From Rhododendron vialii (Eukaryota; Streptophyta; Magnoliopsida; Ericales; Ericaceae), in NCBI RefSeq assembly GCF_030253575.1, contig NC_080568.1:8328501-8392500 (forward strand): 64,000 nt of DNA, given 5' to 3'. The notes beneath the pieces are model-generated. The model was not told the origin of the DNA and ran no database searches. It was given only the letters and a program-made list of their open reading frames with translations. This document shows positions 45,086 through 55,849 of this stretch, in pieces. Every line of letters begins with the position of its first letter. Position 1 is the first letter of the stretch. A program made the translations under genes and the position numbers.

Positions 45086-48000
45086 TTCTTGTTCTCTTCG
45101 AGATTGCTGCAGCAAGTTCCGGCGACAATACCTGAGTTTCCGCCTGTGATGGACGGGTATAGTTGATTAGAATTGTCGAACAACATATCACCAAACCCTG
45201 CTTCCATAAAATTTGGAAGCAGGATTGTTTCATTTCCAGTAGCCATGAAGTCATCATCTGTGGAACATCCCAAGCCCTGAAGCTGCAATAGTTCAATGTC
45301 CATTCTTTCCTTTGGATCCTGAAAATCATTTGTTGGAATTTCCAAGTCAGCCCCTGCTTTCATAATCATGCAGGCTTCACCTGCATTGGAAATTTATCCA
45401 GTGTTAGAGCAAGTCCAACCGTACGTGCCATGATAGCTTTGACATGGCCATTATGGACTGCGACACCGTCAAAACGCCAATGTAGCATCTGTACTCGTTT
45501 GGCACCATTCGACGTATACAATCTCAAAACCTACGCTCACCGCTCTGTTTCATCACTCAACATCTCACTATCCGTCTCGACAATCAATAGTTTGAATTTT
45601 AAAATAACTCTTCCCTAGAAGAGTTTTTAAAATTCGGACCATCTAAAAATAACGGTAAGATTGAGAGTGGTAGGGGGAGTGGCAAAAGTTGAGCGGTCAA
45701 CGTAGACGCTCTTTTTTTCCTTGTTTTGCTGGGGTATGTCCCTTCGAGGTTGTACACGTTTTGAGCTTCTTAAATGGAAATTACTTATCAAAAAACAAAA
45801 AAAAAAAAAAACAAAAATATTGCAATCGTGGTATTTTTGACATTATGAGCCTAAGCTATGCTATTAGAGTTCTAACTTGAAAAAGAATGACCAAAAAAAT
45901 GTCACATAATTATGTGTTATCTATAGTTCGATAGAGAGCAATTCTTTTCTATTTTGATAACTTAGGTTTCCGGGAAATAGATATAGAGGTTAATTCTTTA
46001 TATATGATGAGATGACATTACCTTTTTTTGAGAAGTCTAATGAGGATGTAAGAAAGTCAAGAGAACTGCTAGTGGCCGCAAAGGTACGGACCGCAAAGTC
46101 ATTATATTTTGGTGCTTTTAGCCATGATCCCTTCCAAGCTGTTAGAACATCCAAACAAATTGGTTGAAGAGGCAGAGGCGGCAGTGGTCCAGTAGTTGTC
46201 GCTTCGTAAACGAGTTCAGCTGAACCCAAGGAGTCGAGTTGTGTTTGAAAAGGGTTGGGGACTTGTAGCTTGGGCTCCCGAATGAGTCGGGCTTCGGCTT
46301 CAAGTCGTGCACCCTCCCACTGAGCCATGTGTTTGAGGTTGGCGGCGTCCTTCAACTGGTCAGGGCTGAGGGCATGGCTCTTCTGCTTGTGAGTCACTGG
46401 ATCAATTCCCATCTTGGTTAACCTCTTTTTGAGGTGTGTGTTCCAGTGGTTCTTGATGTCGTTATCGGTTCTCTTCGATAAGTGAGCTGCTATGATTGAC
46501 CATCTAAATCAAATTAACCATATCAGTGACAAGTACGATAAAAGAAAATATATTATTTTAGGATGATGCTACGGTGTCCCCGGTCATTTTGGGGACACCG
46601 TAACTTTTGGCATAACTGACCATTAAAAACATAACAAAAATCAGTGATGTGAATAACCAAAACCTTACAGAGGCATAACCCTCAAAATTATTTTTGGGGA
46701 TTTTGGGGGTTATGCCTTTGTAAGGTTTTGGTTATACACATCACTGATTTTTGTAATATTTTTAATGGTCGATTATGTCAAAAGTTACGGTGTCCCCAAA
46801 CAGTGGATGGACACCGTAGCATTTCCCATTATTTTAACACACAACTTCAGCAATCAGACGACAGTGGCATGCATAATTATGGTTATGGTAGCAAGCGTGA
46901 GATTTTTGATTATGTACATCAACAGATATACAATGTTGTACACATTATATACAGTACATTTTATTTCTTTATATAAGCCGGTTTATTTGATCGGAAATCA
47001 ATATCAGATTGGATTAAGGAATATATATTATATCAGTCCATATCTACTAATGGCGCCCTTAACTTGTGCCCTTAACTTGTTAAGTTAAGAATCTCATCAA
47101 TTTGACAATGTTTTTTTATCAAATTTTGATGATTCGAACCGTTTGTATTTGATCCGAGCAGTTTTTCATAATAACGTTAGAAATGTATTTTTATGAAAAA
47201 CTGTTCGGATTAAGCTATTCCCGGTCATATTTTTCGCCGATTTCTCGCATGTATTCTAAAAATCAAGTTTTGCACACCTTTAATGGTTCGAATCATCTAA
47301 ATTTGATAAGAAAAGGGGAAGTCATTAACTTAACAAGTTAAGAAACGTCCATAGTAGAAGCTTGGTGTGTATATGTATGTGTACACACACACACTTCCCT
47401 TCACCTAAGGTCGATCTCAATTAAGTTAAGTGCGGACGTCGCTTATAAGCCGTTGGATCTCATCCAACGGCTCTGATAAAAGGGGAGAACTCGCGGGTAA
47501 AATAGCACCGTGGGTCAGGTAAAATTGGTCTCGGGTCAGTCCGGTTCCCACACGCGGATTCTTTTGTTCCCAGCTTCCAGTGGACGCTTTGCTTCAAATA
47601 GAGAGAGAGAAGAGGGTGATTGAGGCCGATGAGCGACGACGACGAACAAACCGACGAAGAACAAATCAACTGCGAATACCACGAAGGGGTCTCTCTCTCT
47701 CGATTTTCCCCTAGACAAGCAGAAACCCTAACTCGATTTTTTTTTCTCTAGTAATACAAGATACACAAAGCTATCTCTCAATCTTGTGAAGGAAAACACG
47801 AAAGACTATCGGATTAGGGCTCAATTTCAAGGTATCTTATTTTCTTTTTGAATAAAAGAAATCCAAAAAAAGTAGAGTAAGATACCTTAAAATGGAGCCC
47901 TAATCCGGTGATCTTTTATGGACTCTTATGGCTATATCGATGTTACTAGCTTTTAAAAGTCAGAAAGTCTACGGTTACTGATTGGGAAATCCTGATCGGA

Positions 48001-50015
48001 ATCCCGATGTCCCGCTGGACACTCTCCGGCCACCGGATGGTCGATCCGATCCGTTCAATAATTCTATAAAAAAAACCGAGTGGGCACGTGCGAAAATAAA
48101 TGGCATCCGACGTGTGTAAGTGGCCGATCCAAGCACTCCTTTTTTGGCCGATCCAAACACTCCGTTTTTGGCCGATCCAAACACAAAAATGGAGTACTTG
48201 GATCGGCCACTTACACACGTCGGATGCCATTTATTCTCATGCAAACCCACTTGGTTTTTTTTTATAGAATTATTGGACGGATCGGATTGGCCGTTCGGTG
48301 GCCGGAGCGTGCCCGGCGGGGCGTCGGGATTCCGATCGGGCTTTCCCAATCGGTCACCGTAGACTTACTCCTGAAAAGTTGCCTTCTTATTTCCGTACGA
48401 GGTGCCTTCTGACACTGGTTGGCCATGCATGTGGGTGTAAATTATTTTGTACTCGAGAAAAGGGAAAATACATTTTTGGGGGGGTGAGAACTGCATTTAA
48501 ATCCTAGAAAGTAGAAAGCCTAGGATCACCCCTGACCGCTGTATTTACACCCCTCTTTCCAACCGCTTCACGTGGGGCTCACTTTCAGCCCTAAAAAATA
48601 CTGAAAAATGTTCATAAATTTAAAAAATATTTTTTTAAAATTTTGTAAAAAATTAGCTCAATCACATATTTGTAGGTATGTTTCCTAAATTCGAAGTACG
48701 AAATTGCGATTGAGCTAATTTTTTACATGATTTTACAAAAAATATTTTAAAATTTATGGATATTTTTTATATTTTTGCGAGGTCTCGAGTGAACCCTGGA
48801 AAAGAAGAGTGGGAATGGAGGGGTGATCGTATATGGCAAATTGATTGTGAGAAAACAACAAGTGCTCTTTCATGAGGTTGCAGGTTCCACAGAAGCTAAA
48901 TATTTCAAATCTTGTGGCCATTGGAGGTTATTCCCAGTCGTTACTTTCAGAGCCCGAAATTAATTAAGATGCGCGCAAATTGATCCAACATCTGATTGTG
49001 TATAAAGAAAAAAAGGTACCATCACTAGCAGTGTTTGTTTTTTTCTTTTTTGCTTTCTATAGTCACCTGTTTCCGAGAAGAGCGTGGAGTTGGATGATGG
49101 TTTGTTCTTCCTGCAAACTGAACTTGCCTCTCTTGATATCAGGTCTGAGGTAATTCTTCCACCTCAATCTGCAACTCTTTCCGCATCTCTGGAGGCCTGT
49201 TTAATCAAACCCACCAAAATTTCACTACCAAATGAAATAAGTTAGACCAACTGCACCAAAATAGTACTCCTACTACTCACATTTGAGTATATTCAAGTCC
49301 TTACTTCTGATCGACGGACAAGACTACTAAGTTAGGAAACAGAAAGTCTACTACTACAGACAAAAAATCTGTACGAATGGATACAAATTTCTTTTTGGGC
49401 CCATGTTGAGTATAAAAAAATTATCGGAGTCGCTCATTTTCTTTAAAATACTTTTCTTATGGTCCCTACAAAAATAAGCTTAATCCGGTATCGGTAAGAG
49501 TATTTTCGAAACATCCAAACTTTGTTCTATAAAATCATTTTTTTGAAACCCAAAATGGACTCAAAAAAGAGTTTGTACCCACTGGTATAGATTTTTTGTC
49601 TGTGTACGAGTAGCACCGTTGGTTAGGAAATGACATGTCTGACTCTGATGGAAGTTAAAATAAATTACAATACAATCATTTTATTTGGTTCAACTCTCAT
49701 CTCATCTCATTTTTCTCTTTATATGTTTCTCAATACATTTTTCTCTTTATCTCTTTCCATTCATTACTACTCATTACATCAAAACTAACTTTCAAAATGT
49801 CGAACCAAACAAGGTGAGTCTTTGTTCATGCAGAGTCTACACGGGATGACATGGCAGAATTATAAACCAATCATAGAGATACCAGCTTCTGCGGGGAGAG
49901 CACTCCAGCTTCCGGGACCGTATTGTTCAATGTAAGCCAAAAGCTTGTGGTCTTCTTGAGGTGTCCATGGCCCTTTCTTCAATCCCACCTTCTCACAGCA
50001 AGGTGGCCTGCCCAT
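45025..50015 (-). CDS. R2R3-MYB transcription factor, MIXTA-like (subgroup 9)
   Basis: Four exons on the minus strand: 50015-49883 (133 nt), 49196-49067 (130 nt), 46503-46022 and 45380-45025, giving 366 aa; the 133/130-nt first exons are the classic R2R3-MYB pattern. MIXTA/MYB106/MYB16 proteins control epidermal cell shape, trichomes and cuticle genes in the nucleus. Visible: R2 repeat ([18 protein letters not shown] to [13 protein letters not shown]), R3 repeat ([20 protein letters not shown] to [13 protein letters not shown]), the GIDPVTHK motif, the diagnostic subgroup 9 motif [14 protein letters not shown], and the C-terminal [13 protein letters not shown]. Odd residues for this clade: RWKNYL (usually RWTNYL) and [15 protein letters not shown] (usually HLPKRTDNEIKNYWN), possibly relaxed after duplication. 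Introns of 686, 2563 and 641 bp carry several mobile elements. A second copy begins at the window end. Confidence 0.95.
45405..45710. mobile_element. Possible MITE in MYB intron 3
   Basis: GAGCAAGTCCAACCGTACG at the left and GTTGAGCGGTCAACGTAGACGC at the right suggest degenerate inverted ends. No clear target duplication. Non-coding. Confidence 0.35.
46561..46827. mobile_element. Mutator-type hairpin MITE in MYB intron 2
   Basis: Exact 9-bp duplications ATTATTTTA (46552-46560 and 46828-46836). Ends GGATGATGCTACGGTGTCC and, from the right, GGGAAATGCTACGGTGTCC; the arms pair over about 115 bases on each side (ACTTTTGGCATAACTGACCA, AAAATCAGTGATGTG, CCAAAACCTTACA). The whole 267-bp element folds into one hairpin, 58 bases from exon 3. 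Confidence 0.93.
47057..47349. mobile_element. Foldback MITE related to family A, in MYB intron 2
   Basis: Ends CTTAACTTGTTAAGTTAAGA and TTAACTTAACAAGTTAAGAA, inner ATCAAATTTTGATGATTCGA against CGAATCATCTAAATTTGAT and a central palindrome around GAAAAACTG. Family A wording (CCGGTCAT, TCGCCGATTTCTCGC) is retained but diverged. Confidence 0.7.
47448..47472. repeat. Perfect short palindrome
   Basis: AGCCGTTGGAT and its exact complement ATCCAACGGCT are separated by three bases, in the MYB intron 2. Such CCGTTGGAT motifs are frequent in plant mobile elements. Confidence 0.8.
47811..47910. repeat. Short inverted repeat
   Basis: CGGATTAGGGCTCAATTTCA then AGGTATCTTA (47811-47842) pairs with TAAGATACCTTAAAATGGAG then CCCTAATCCGG (47879-47909). 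Arms of about 32 bases with a loop of about 36. Preceded by a leader-like stretch with AAACCCTAA that may be a captured 5' UTR. Confidence 0.8.
47955..48375. mobile_element. Large foldback element with inner direct repeats, MYB intron 2
   Basis: Arms of about 165 bases: left AAGTCTACGGTTACTGATTG, GATCGGAATCCCGATG, ATGGCATCCGACGTGTGTAA, GTGGCCGATCC; the right arm is the complement. In the centre GGCCGATCCAAACACTCC is repeated about three times. The six ORFs in this interval are palindrome artefacts. Boundaries are approximate; no exact target duplication found. Confidence 0.8.
48505..48845. mobile_element. Foldback element, MYB intron 2
   Basis: Arms with AAAATTAGCTCAATC / GATTGAGCTAATTTTTTACA, AAATTTAAAAAATATTTTTTTA against TAAAATATTTTTTGTAAAA, and outer GATCACCCCTGACCGC against GGAGGGGTGATCG. 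Non-coding. Confidence 0.65.
49380..49620. mobile_element. Old MITE-like stretch in MYB intron 1
   Basis: ACAAAAAATCTGTACGAATG-type text at the left and CCACTGGTATAGATTTTTTG at the right make weak inverted ends; TTATCGGAGTCGCTCATTTT and CCGGTATCGGTAAGAGTATT are shared with 41930-42020. Confidence 0.5.
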
Positions 50016-50221
50016 CCTAGAGAGAGAGAGAGAGAGAGAGATGTTTTCCTTGTTTCTTTGTCTGTTCTCTTTTAAGCGAAGTAAAGATTGGAGGATGTGA
50101 TGGGGATAGTTTGAAAGGCACATCGCATTTTATGAAGGTGGAATATTGGACCATTTAGTGGGATACTCCTCTATGGATGTACTAGTAGTACAAAATTTGT
50201 TGGATTTATTTACTCTATATT

Positions 50222-51270
50222 GATTTTCCTAATGCAAATTTCACTGACCTCCCCTAAGGTTTCTAACATGAACCTTGAGGTTTTTGAAATGACACTACCC
50301 TTTCCTTCTTTACCTGACAATACCAATGGATCCCCCTCCATTACCAGCACGTTAGAAAATGGATGGAGAAGGTGATGTCATTGTACTATACGTTTTATAA
50401 TATCTATACTATCCTCACCAGAATCTTTATCCTTCTCATTTATAAAATATAAAATATAAACATCACTATATTTTATGCTCGTTTTACTTTGAGTTTTTGT
50501 CCTTATTTAAAGAGATTCACATTTGTTAATTTTCTGTCAAACTTTTGTGAATTATTGGTTCGTCTAGATAAAAGGAATTGAAAAAGTAAAAATTTAAGAC
50601 TTTTACCAAATATTTTGAGAAATTCAATATTTTGGATAAAAGTAATAATTTTATACTCTTTTGATTCCTCTCATTGAGAAAAATCAATAATCCTCAAAAA
50701 TTTAATGCAAAATTAGAAAATACGAAAAAAAAATCCAAATATGATCAAAAATAAAAAAGCATAAAAATCTCACAAACAAGCCCGCACAAAAAATTCGAAT
50801 ATGAACAAAATTAAGACTAAAAAGCCTAAAAATCCCACAAACAAACCCCGTAAAAACCAAAAAGCCTAAAAATTCTACAAACAAGCCCGTACCCTCCGTT
50901 GCTAGCAGTTTAGAAAATGTATGTATTTTTGCACATGTATATTTTCTAACAAATATGAATCCTTTTAAATAAGGGCAAAATCTCAAAGTAAAACGAATAC
51001 AAAGTATAATGACGTTTGTATTTTATATTTTATAAATAAGAGGGATAAAAAGTCTGGTGAGGTTAATATAAGTATTGTAAAAAGTATAGTACAATGACAT
51101 TACATTCTCCATCCATTTTCTAACGTGCTGGTAACCGGGGGGGGGGGGGGGGGGGGGGTCCCTTGGTTTTGTCAGGTAAAGGAGGGGAGGACAGTGTCAT
51201 TTCAGAAACCTCAAGGGAGGTTTCTCTTCATGGCAGAAACCTCAAGGGAGGTCAGTGAAATTTGCCCATT
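50222..51270. mobile_element. Long-TIR (Mutator-like) foldback element
   Basis: Left arm from GCAAATTTCACTGACCTCCC (50236) through GAGGTTTTTGAAATGACACT, CCAGCACGTTAGAAAATGG, TTTATAAAATATAAAATATA to about 50530; the right arm (about 50935-51265) is its complement, ending GGTCAGTGAAATTTGCC. GGGCAAATTTCACTGACCTCC ends are typical of a plant Mutator-like group. No matching 9-bp duplication was found. A poly-G run (51138-51158) interrupts the right arm. Confidence 0.75.
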
Positions 51271-51289
51271 TTTGGCTGAGGACGTTGTA

Positions 51290-52049
51290 CCGAAAATTGC
51301 TACTCCCGCCCCCCCGTGCCCGGCCCGGCCCGGCCCCACCTCCCTTTTCCCAATTTGCCCCCCCCCCCTCCCCCCCCCCCCCTCCCCCCCCCCCCCTCTC
51401 TCTCTCTCTCCCTTTTCTTTCTTTCTTTCCTTTCGGTTTCCTTTTTTTTTTTTTCCCTTTTCTTTTCAATTTGGTTTTTTTTTTTCATTTTATTTCATTT
51501 TCTTTCTTTTCGGTTTGAATTTTTTTTTCTCTTTAATATTTGGTTCAAGTCTAATTCTAGGCTTTGTAAAATAATTAAGAGAAAAAAAATGTTTCAATTG
51601 ATCATGTTTATACAACTGTTTTATTTTTCTTTTTTTGTCCTTTATAGATTAAAAAATATAGTTACGAAAATAACGATCATTTAGGATGAAAGGCCTTGGA
51701 GCCAAAAATTTATTACGATCATTTAGGATGAAATGATCAGAAAAATAACATCTTTGCACTGTTTCAAAAGGATTGAAAATTGAAACACTTATTTTCGTAA
51801 CTATATTTTTTAATCTATAAAGAATAAAAAAATAAAAATAAAACAGTTGTATAAACATGATCAATTGAAACACTTTTTTTTCTTTCAATTACTTTACAAA
51901 GCCTAGGATTTGACTTGAACCTATCATTAAAGAAAAAAAATTCAAACTAGAAAGAAAGAAAAAGAAATAAAATGAAAAAAAAAATCAAACTGGAAAGAAA
52001 AGGAAAAAAAAAAGAAAGAAGAAAACTGTAAAGAAAGAAAGAAAGAAAA

Positions 52050-52089
<40 letters not shown>

Positions 52090-52200
52090 CGGGGGTAATT
52101 CCGGGAAAGAGTGGTGGGGCCGGGGGGTGTGTGGGGGGGGGGGGGAGGTGGGGCCGGGGGGTGTGTCGGGGGGGGGAAAAAGCAGCCCTCCGTTGTACCC
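51290..52200. mobile_element. Giant foldback with G/C homopolymer ends
   Basis: Left arm (about 51310-51680): C-runs, CT repeat, then T-rich text and ATGTTTATACAACTGTTTTA, GATTAAAAAATATAGTTACG. Right arm (about 51785-52190): complement of the same, ending in GA repeat and G-runs. Two copies of CGATCATTTAGGATGAAA lie in the loop (51675 and 51717). All ORFs here are low-complexity Pro/Ser/Phe runs and are not genes. Confidence 0.75.
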
Positions 52201-52841
52201 TTTAATTAATTTCCCGGAAAAAGGCTGCTACTAGGTAGGTCTGTCAGTGAATTACTGCTAGTAGGGTCCGGTCATAAATGTTTCCTGAGCATGTACATTA
52301 GTGTATAGACAAAAATACTAGTCAACGTTTACCAAAAAAAAAAAAATTCAAGTCAACAATATACAATTTTTCATTTTATATAGTCATATCTCTTTCAACC
52401 CTACATCAATATTATTTATTTTACATGTTATGTATTAAAATATTAATTTTACCTATGTACAGGTGAGAGGAAGAGGGGAGAAGAGGAGAGAGAGTGAATG
52501 GAAAATTAATAAAATAATAGATGCATGGTGGATAGTGATTAGGTATATTTATCCATTCACTGTTGATGGATACATTTTACCTAGGCCTTTATCTAATCTG
52601 TTGCAAAGTTCATTTGGGGGTTTTGCTTCGGTAAAATAGCTAAAAAGGTCTTTTACCTCTTTTGATGTACTTGCTCTAATAAAGGAAGATTTTTGCCTGA
52701 TCCGGTGCGCTTTGATCATCTTCTCTTTAACGAAAAATTTAATTAATGTCGATCATGATTAGGATATTACTATGTGATTTTTAGATAGAAAACAAAAAAA
52801 AAGGCGGGAACAATTCTGCCAATGCATTAAGTATTCAGGTG

Positions 52842-53308
52842 CAGAGCCGTCTCATAGGGCAGGCGAGAGAAGCAACTGCTTCTAGCCCCTAAATGAAAAT
52901 GCAACTGCTTCTAGCCCATAAATTTTGGTCAAAATTTGAGGTCCCAGTGTAATGTAACTTAAATATAAATATTACTCATAGAAAATTTCCAAATGAAAAT
53001 GCAATGATGTACTTGGTTCAGTGGTGAGATAATATTGTCATGTTAAAATTGAAAAATTTGAGCGAGCTATTACTGTTTGTTATTTTTTTCACACAAATCA
53101 TATTTATAATTAAATATGAAGTAAACTATCTTATTTTTCTTCATAAACACTTGCAATAAAATCTTTTTACGTTTATGTTGCTGTAATTGTATCCTTTGAG
53201 TTTGATTTTTTAATACTTTGACCATTTTTTGTAAGGAATTCGTGAATATGTAAGAGGTCCAACATTGGGAATTTGCTTCGGGCCTTCGAAATATATGAGC
53301 CGACACTG
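52842..53308. mobile_element. hAT-like element, exact 8-bp TSD (unit 1)
   Basis: TTCAGGTG at 52834-52841 and 53309-53316. Ends CAGAGCCGTCTCATAGGGC and, from the right, CAGTGTCGGCTCATATATTT. 467 bp, no transposase. Confidence 0.9.
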
Positions 53309-53755
53309 TTCAGGTGGAGTTCCACTTAGAAAAATTACATTTTGAAGGTTTTATCCTTATTTAAAAGAATTGTGTTCGTTAGTTTTACGCCAATTTTTTT
53401 GTGAATTATTGATTCGTTTCATCGAGAGCAATCGAAAAAGTAATTTTTTTTACTTTTATTCAAATATTTTGAAAAATAACCACTTTTCGGCAAAAAGAAG
53501 AAAAATCGACAAAAAGAAGAAAAAAAAGTTTTTGCTGAAAAGTTGTTATTTTCTAAAATATTTGGTAAAAATATATTTTTTTCTTTTTCAATTTTTCTCA
53601 TCTTGATAATCCACAAAAAGTTTGTCGCAAAAACTTTTTAACGAAAAATTTAATTAATGTTGACCATGATTAGGATATTACTATGTGATTTTTACATTGA
53701 TAGAAAACAAAAAAAAGGCGGGAACAATTCCGCCAATGCATTAAGTATTCAGGTG

Positions 53756-54193
53756 CAGAGCCGTCTCATAGGGTAGGCGAGAGACACAACTGCTTCCAGC
53801 CCTTAAATTTTGGTCAAAAATTGAGGTCCCAGTGTAATGTAACTTACATATAAATATTACTCATAGGATGTTTCCAAATGAAAATGCAATGATGTACTTG
53901 GTTCAGTGGTGAGATAATATTGTTACATTAAAATTGAAAAATTTGAGCAAGCTATTACTGTTTGTTATTTTTTTCACACAAATCATATTTATAATTAAAT
54001 ATGAAGCAAACTATCTTATTTTTCTTCAAAAACACTTGCATTCAAATCTTTTTACGTTTATGTTGCTATAATTGTATCCTTTTAGTTTGATTTTTTAATA
54101 CTTTGATCAATTTTTTTAAGGAATTCGTGAATATGTAAGAGGCCCAATATTGGGAATTTGCTTCGGACCTCCAAAATATATGAGCCGACACTG
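53756..54193. mobile_element. hAT-like element, exact 8-bp TSD (unit 2)
   Basis: Same TTCAGGTG duplications at 53748-53755 and 54194-54201 and same ends as the copy at 52842-53308, so it was copied by the tandem duplication rather than by a second transposition. 438 bp; a 29-bp gap separates the copies, near GCTTCTAGCCC in unit 1. Confidence 0.9.
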
Positions 54194-54761
54194 TTCAGGT
54201 GGAGTTCCACTTAGCAAAAATGACTTTTTGAAGGTTTTATCCTTATTTAAAAGAATTGCGTTCGTTAGTTTTACGCCAAATTTTTGTGAATTATTGATTC
54301 GTTTCGTCAAGAGCAATGGGAAATTTTTTTTTTTTTTACTTTTATTCAAATATTTTGAAAAATAACCACTTTTCGGCAAAAAGAAGAAAAATCGACAAAA
54401 AGAAGAAGAAAAAGTTTTTGCTGAAAAGTTGTTATTTTCCAAAATATTTGGGTAAAAATATATTTTTTTCTTCTTCAATTTTTCTCATCTAGATAATTCA
54501 CAAAAGTTTGTCGCAAAACTAACGAATGAAATTTTTTTTGAATGAGGACAAAACTCCAAAACAAATTAAGCGAAACGCGGCCTCAAAATATGGTCGCCAA
54601 TTGTGATCCTCATGGTACTATTGTTTTTTTAAGTGCGAAGAAGAATTTCTTAACCTTTGAATTGAGAATTACATCAAATATTAAAAAGACCCCAAGCATA
54701 CCAACAACCCCTAGCATACCAACAAAGTTGGTAGTTGGCACCAAAGTATGGTTTTAAATAA

Positions 54762-55665
54762 GGGCAATGATACGCCCACCGCGTCTAACCCACCGAACAA
54801 CCCACCGCATCACCCATTGGCCGACATGTGGTGGTGGGCCCCACCTTTAAAAAAAAAAAAACCAGAAATGAGTCCACACCCAATTGAGAGAGAGAGAGGA
54901 CTGAGGAGGAGGAGGAGAACGGCCACAACTGCAGACGACCACCACGACCGCCGTCCCTCAAACCTTCTTTCCAAGTACACCAATAATCCCTGATATCCTT
55001 CCTCATCACCCCCTTCTCTCTCTTCCCCCATTTCACACCCTCTCCTCTTCTCTCTCTAGAAAAGACTCCAAATCCCAAACAAAAACTAACACACCAGGCT
55101 CCTTCGAAAAATCAACAACTAAATAAATAAAAAAAGAACTAGAACCCTGCAATTAGAGAATAATCATAGGCCTCGATGTCCGGGTGTGCTTGGAGACCAG
55201 GTAGGCGTTCTCGTCAACGAAGACGGTGCGGCCATTGCGGTTGAGGACGTGCCAGAGAAGGGTTTCGTGGGTCAGGCCAAAGATGAGGAAGTTGCATTTT
55301 GGGGCAGCACCGGGAGGACGGCGGTGATGGATTTGAGATCGTCAGAGGCGGTGGAGTTCGGGGTTAAGCCGTAGTGTAGGAGGGCGTGGAAGATGGGTTT
55401 GGGTAAGGGGCCGCCGCTCCTGTCAGCGGCAGAGGAAGCGGTTGTGGTGGCGGTGATGGGAGTTTTGGTGGTGAGGACTGAGGACAGGGAAGCGGAAGAA
55501 GAGAAAGAAGGAAGAGGGGTGAGAGAGAGAAAGAGAGAGAGAGGGGGTGGGACTGGAGTTTTCTGGTTTTTTTTTTTTAAAGGTGGGGCCCATCGCCACG
55601 TGTCGAACAATGGGTGATGCGGTGGATTGTTCGGTGGGTTAGACTCGGTGGGTGTATCATTTCCG
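54762..55665. mobile_element. Pack-MULE carrying a DUF579 gene fragment
   Basis: Exact 9-bp duplications TTTAAATAA (54753-54761 and 55666-55674). Inverted ends of about 110 bases: GGGCAATGATACGCCCACCG at left; CGGAAATGATACACCCACCG from the right; both continue with TCTAACCCACCGAACAA-like text and a CACGTGTCG-type motif near GTGGGCCC. The interior is GC-rich and coding-like, unlike all neighbouring DNA, with the minus-strand DUF579 relic at 55145-55450. No transposase. This is the structure of a Mutator-like element that has captured host gene sequence. Confidence 0.9.
55145..55450 (-). pseudogene. Captured DUF579 (GXM/IRX15-type) gene fragment
   Basis: Minus strand, in three pieces by frame: GGPLPKPIFHALLHYGLTP... 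(about 55427-55325), then [20 protein letters not shown] and [19 protein letters not shown] (about 55305-55185), then [10 protein letters not shown] (about 55182-55153). The order and motifs (PLPK.xF.ALLHY, CNFL.FGL.HE.LLW, NGRTVF.DE, HP.IEAYD) are those of the plant DUF579 family, which includes glucuronoxylan 4-O-methyltransferases and IRX15 of xylan synthesis in the Golgi. At least two frameshifts and the missing C-terminal half make it non-functional as an enzyme. Confidence 0.8.
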
Positions 55666-55849
55666 TTTAAATAATGGTAGCATTTGTATTGTACCGATAC
55701 TAAGAGTATTGCAATATATATAGTTTTAGAAAAAAACGGAGTTTTGCAATAATTTTTGAAAAAAATATTTTTAATTTCCTGAGTATAATCGAGTAATGAT
55801 CGAGTATTGGCCGTGAACCGGTGGTGTGATAGCGGCAGCTACAACTGTA

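Larger units (their letters stand above)
52725..54525. repeat. Tandem duplication of a 0.9-kb unit
   Basis: Unit 1 (about 52728-53638) and unit 2 (about 53639-54525) both begin AACGAAAAATTTAATTAATG and share almost all their text with scattered substitutions and small gaps. Each unit contains a hAT-like element and a short inverted-repeat tail (ACCACTTTTCGGC / GCTGAAAAGTTGTTATTTTC). Confidence 0.92.

Noticed and set aside
47946-48507. Five overlapping ORFs of 70-120 codons
   Set aside because: Mirror-image translations of a foldback element in the MYB intron.
51125-51684. Pro/Ser/Phe-rich ORFs up to 149 codons
   Set aside because: They run through C, CT and T homopolymers and a large palindrome; low complexity only.
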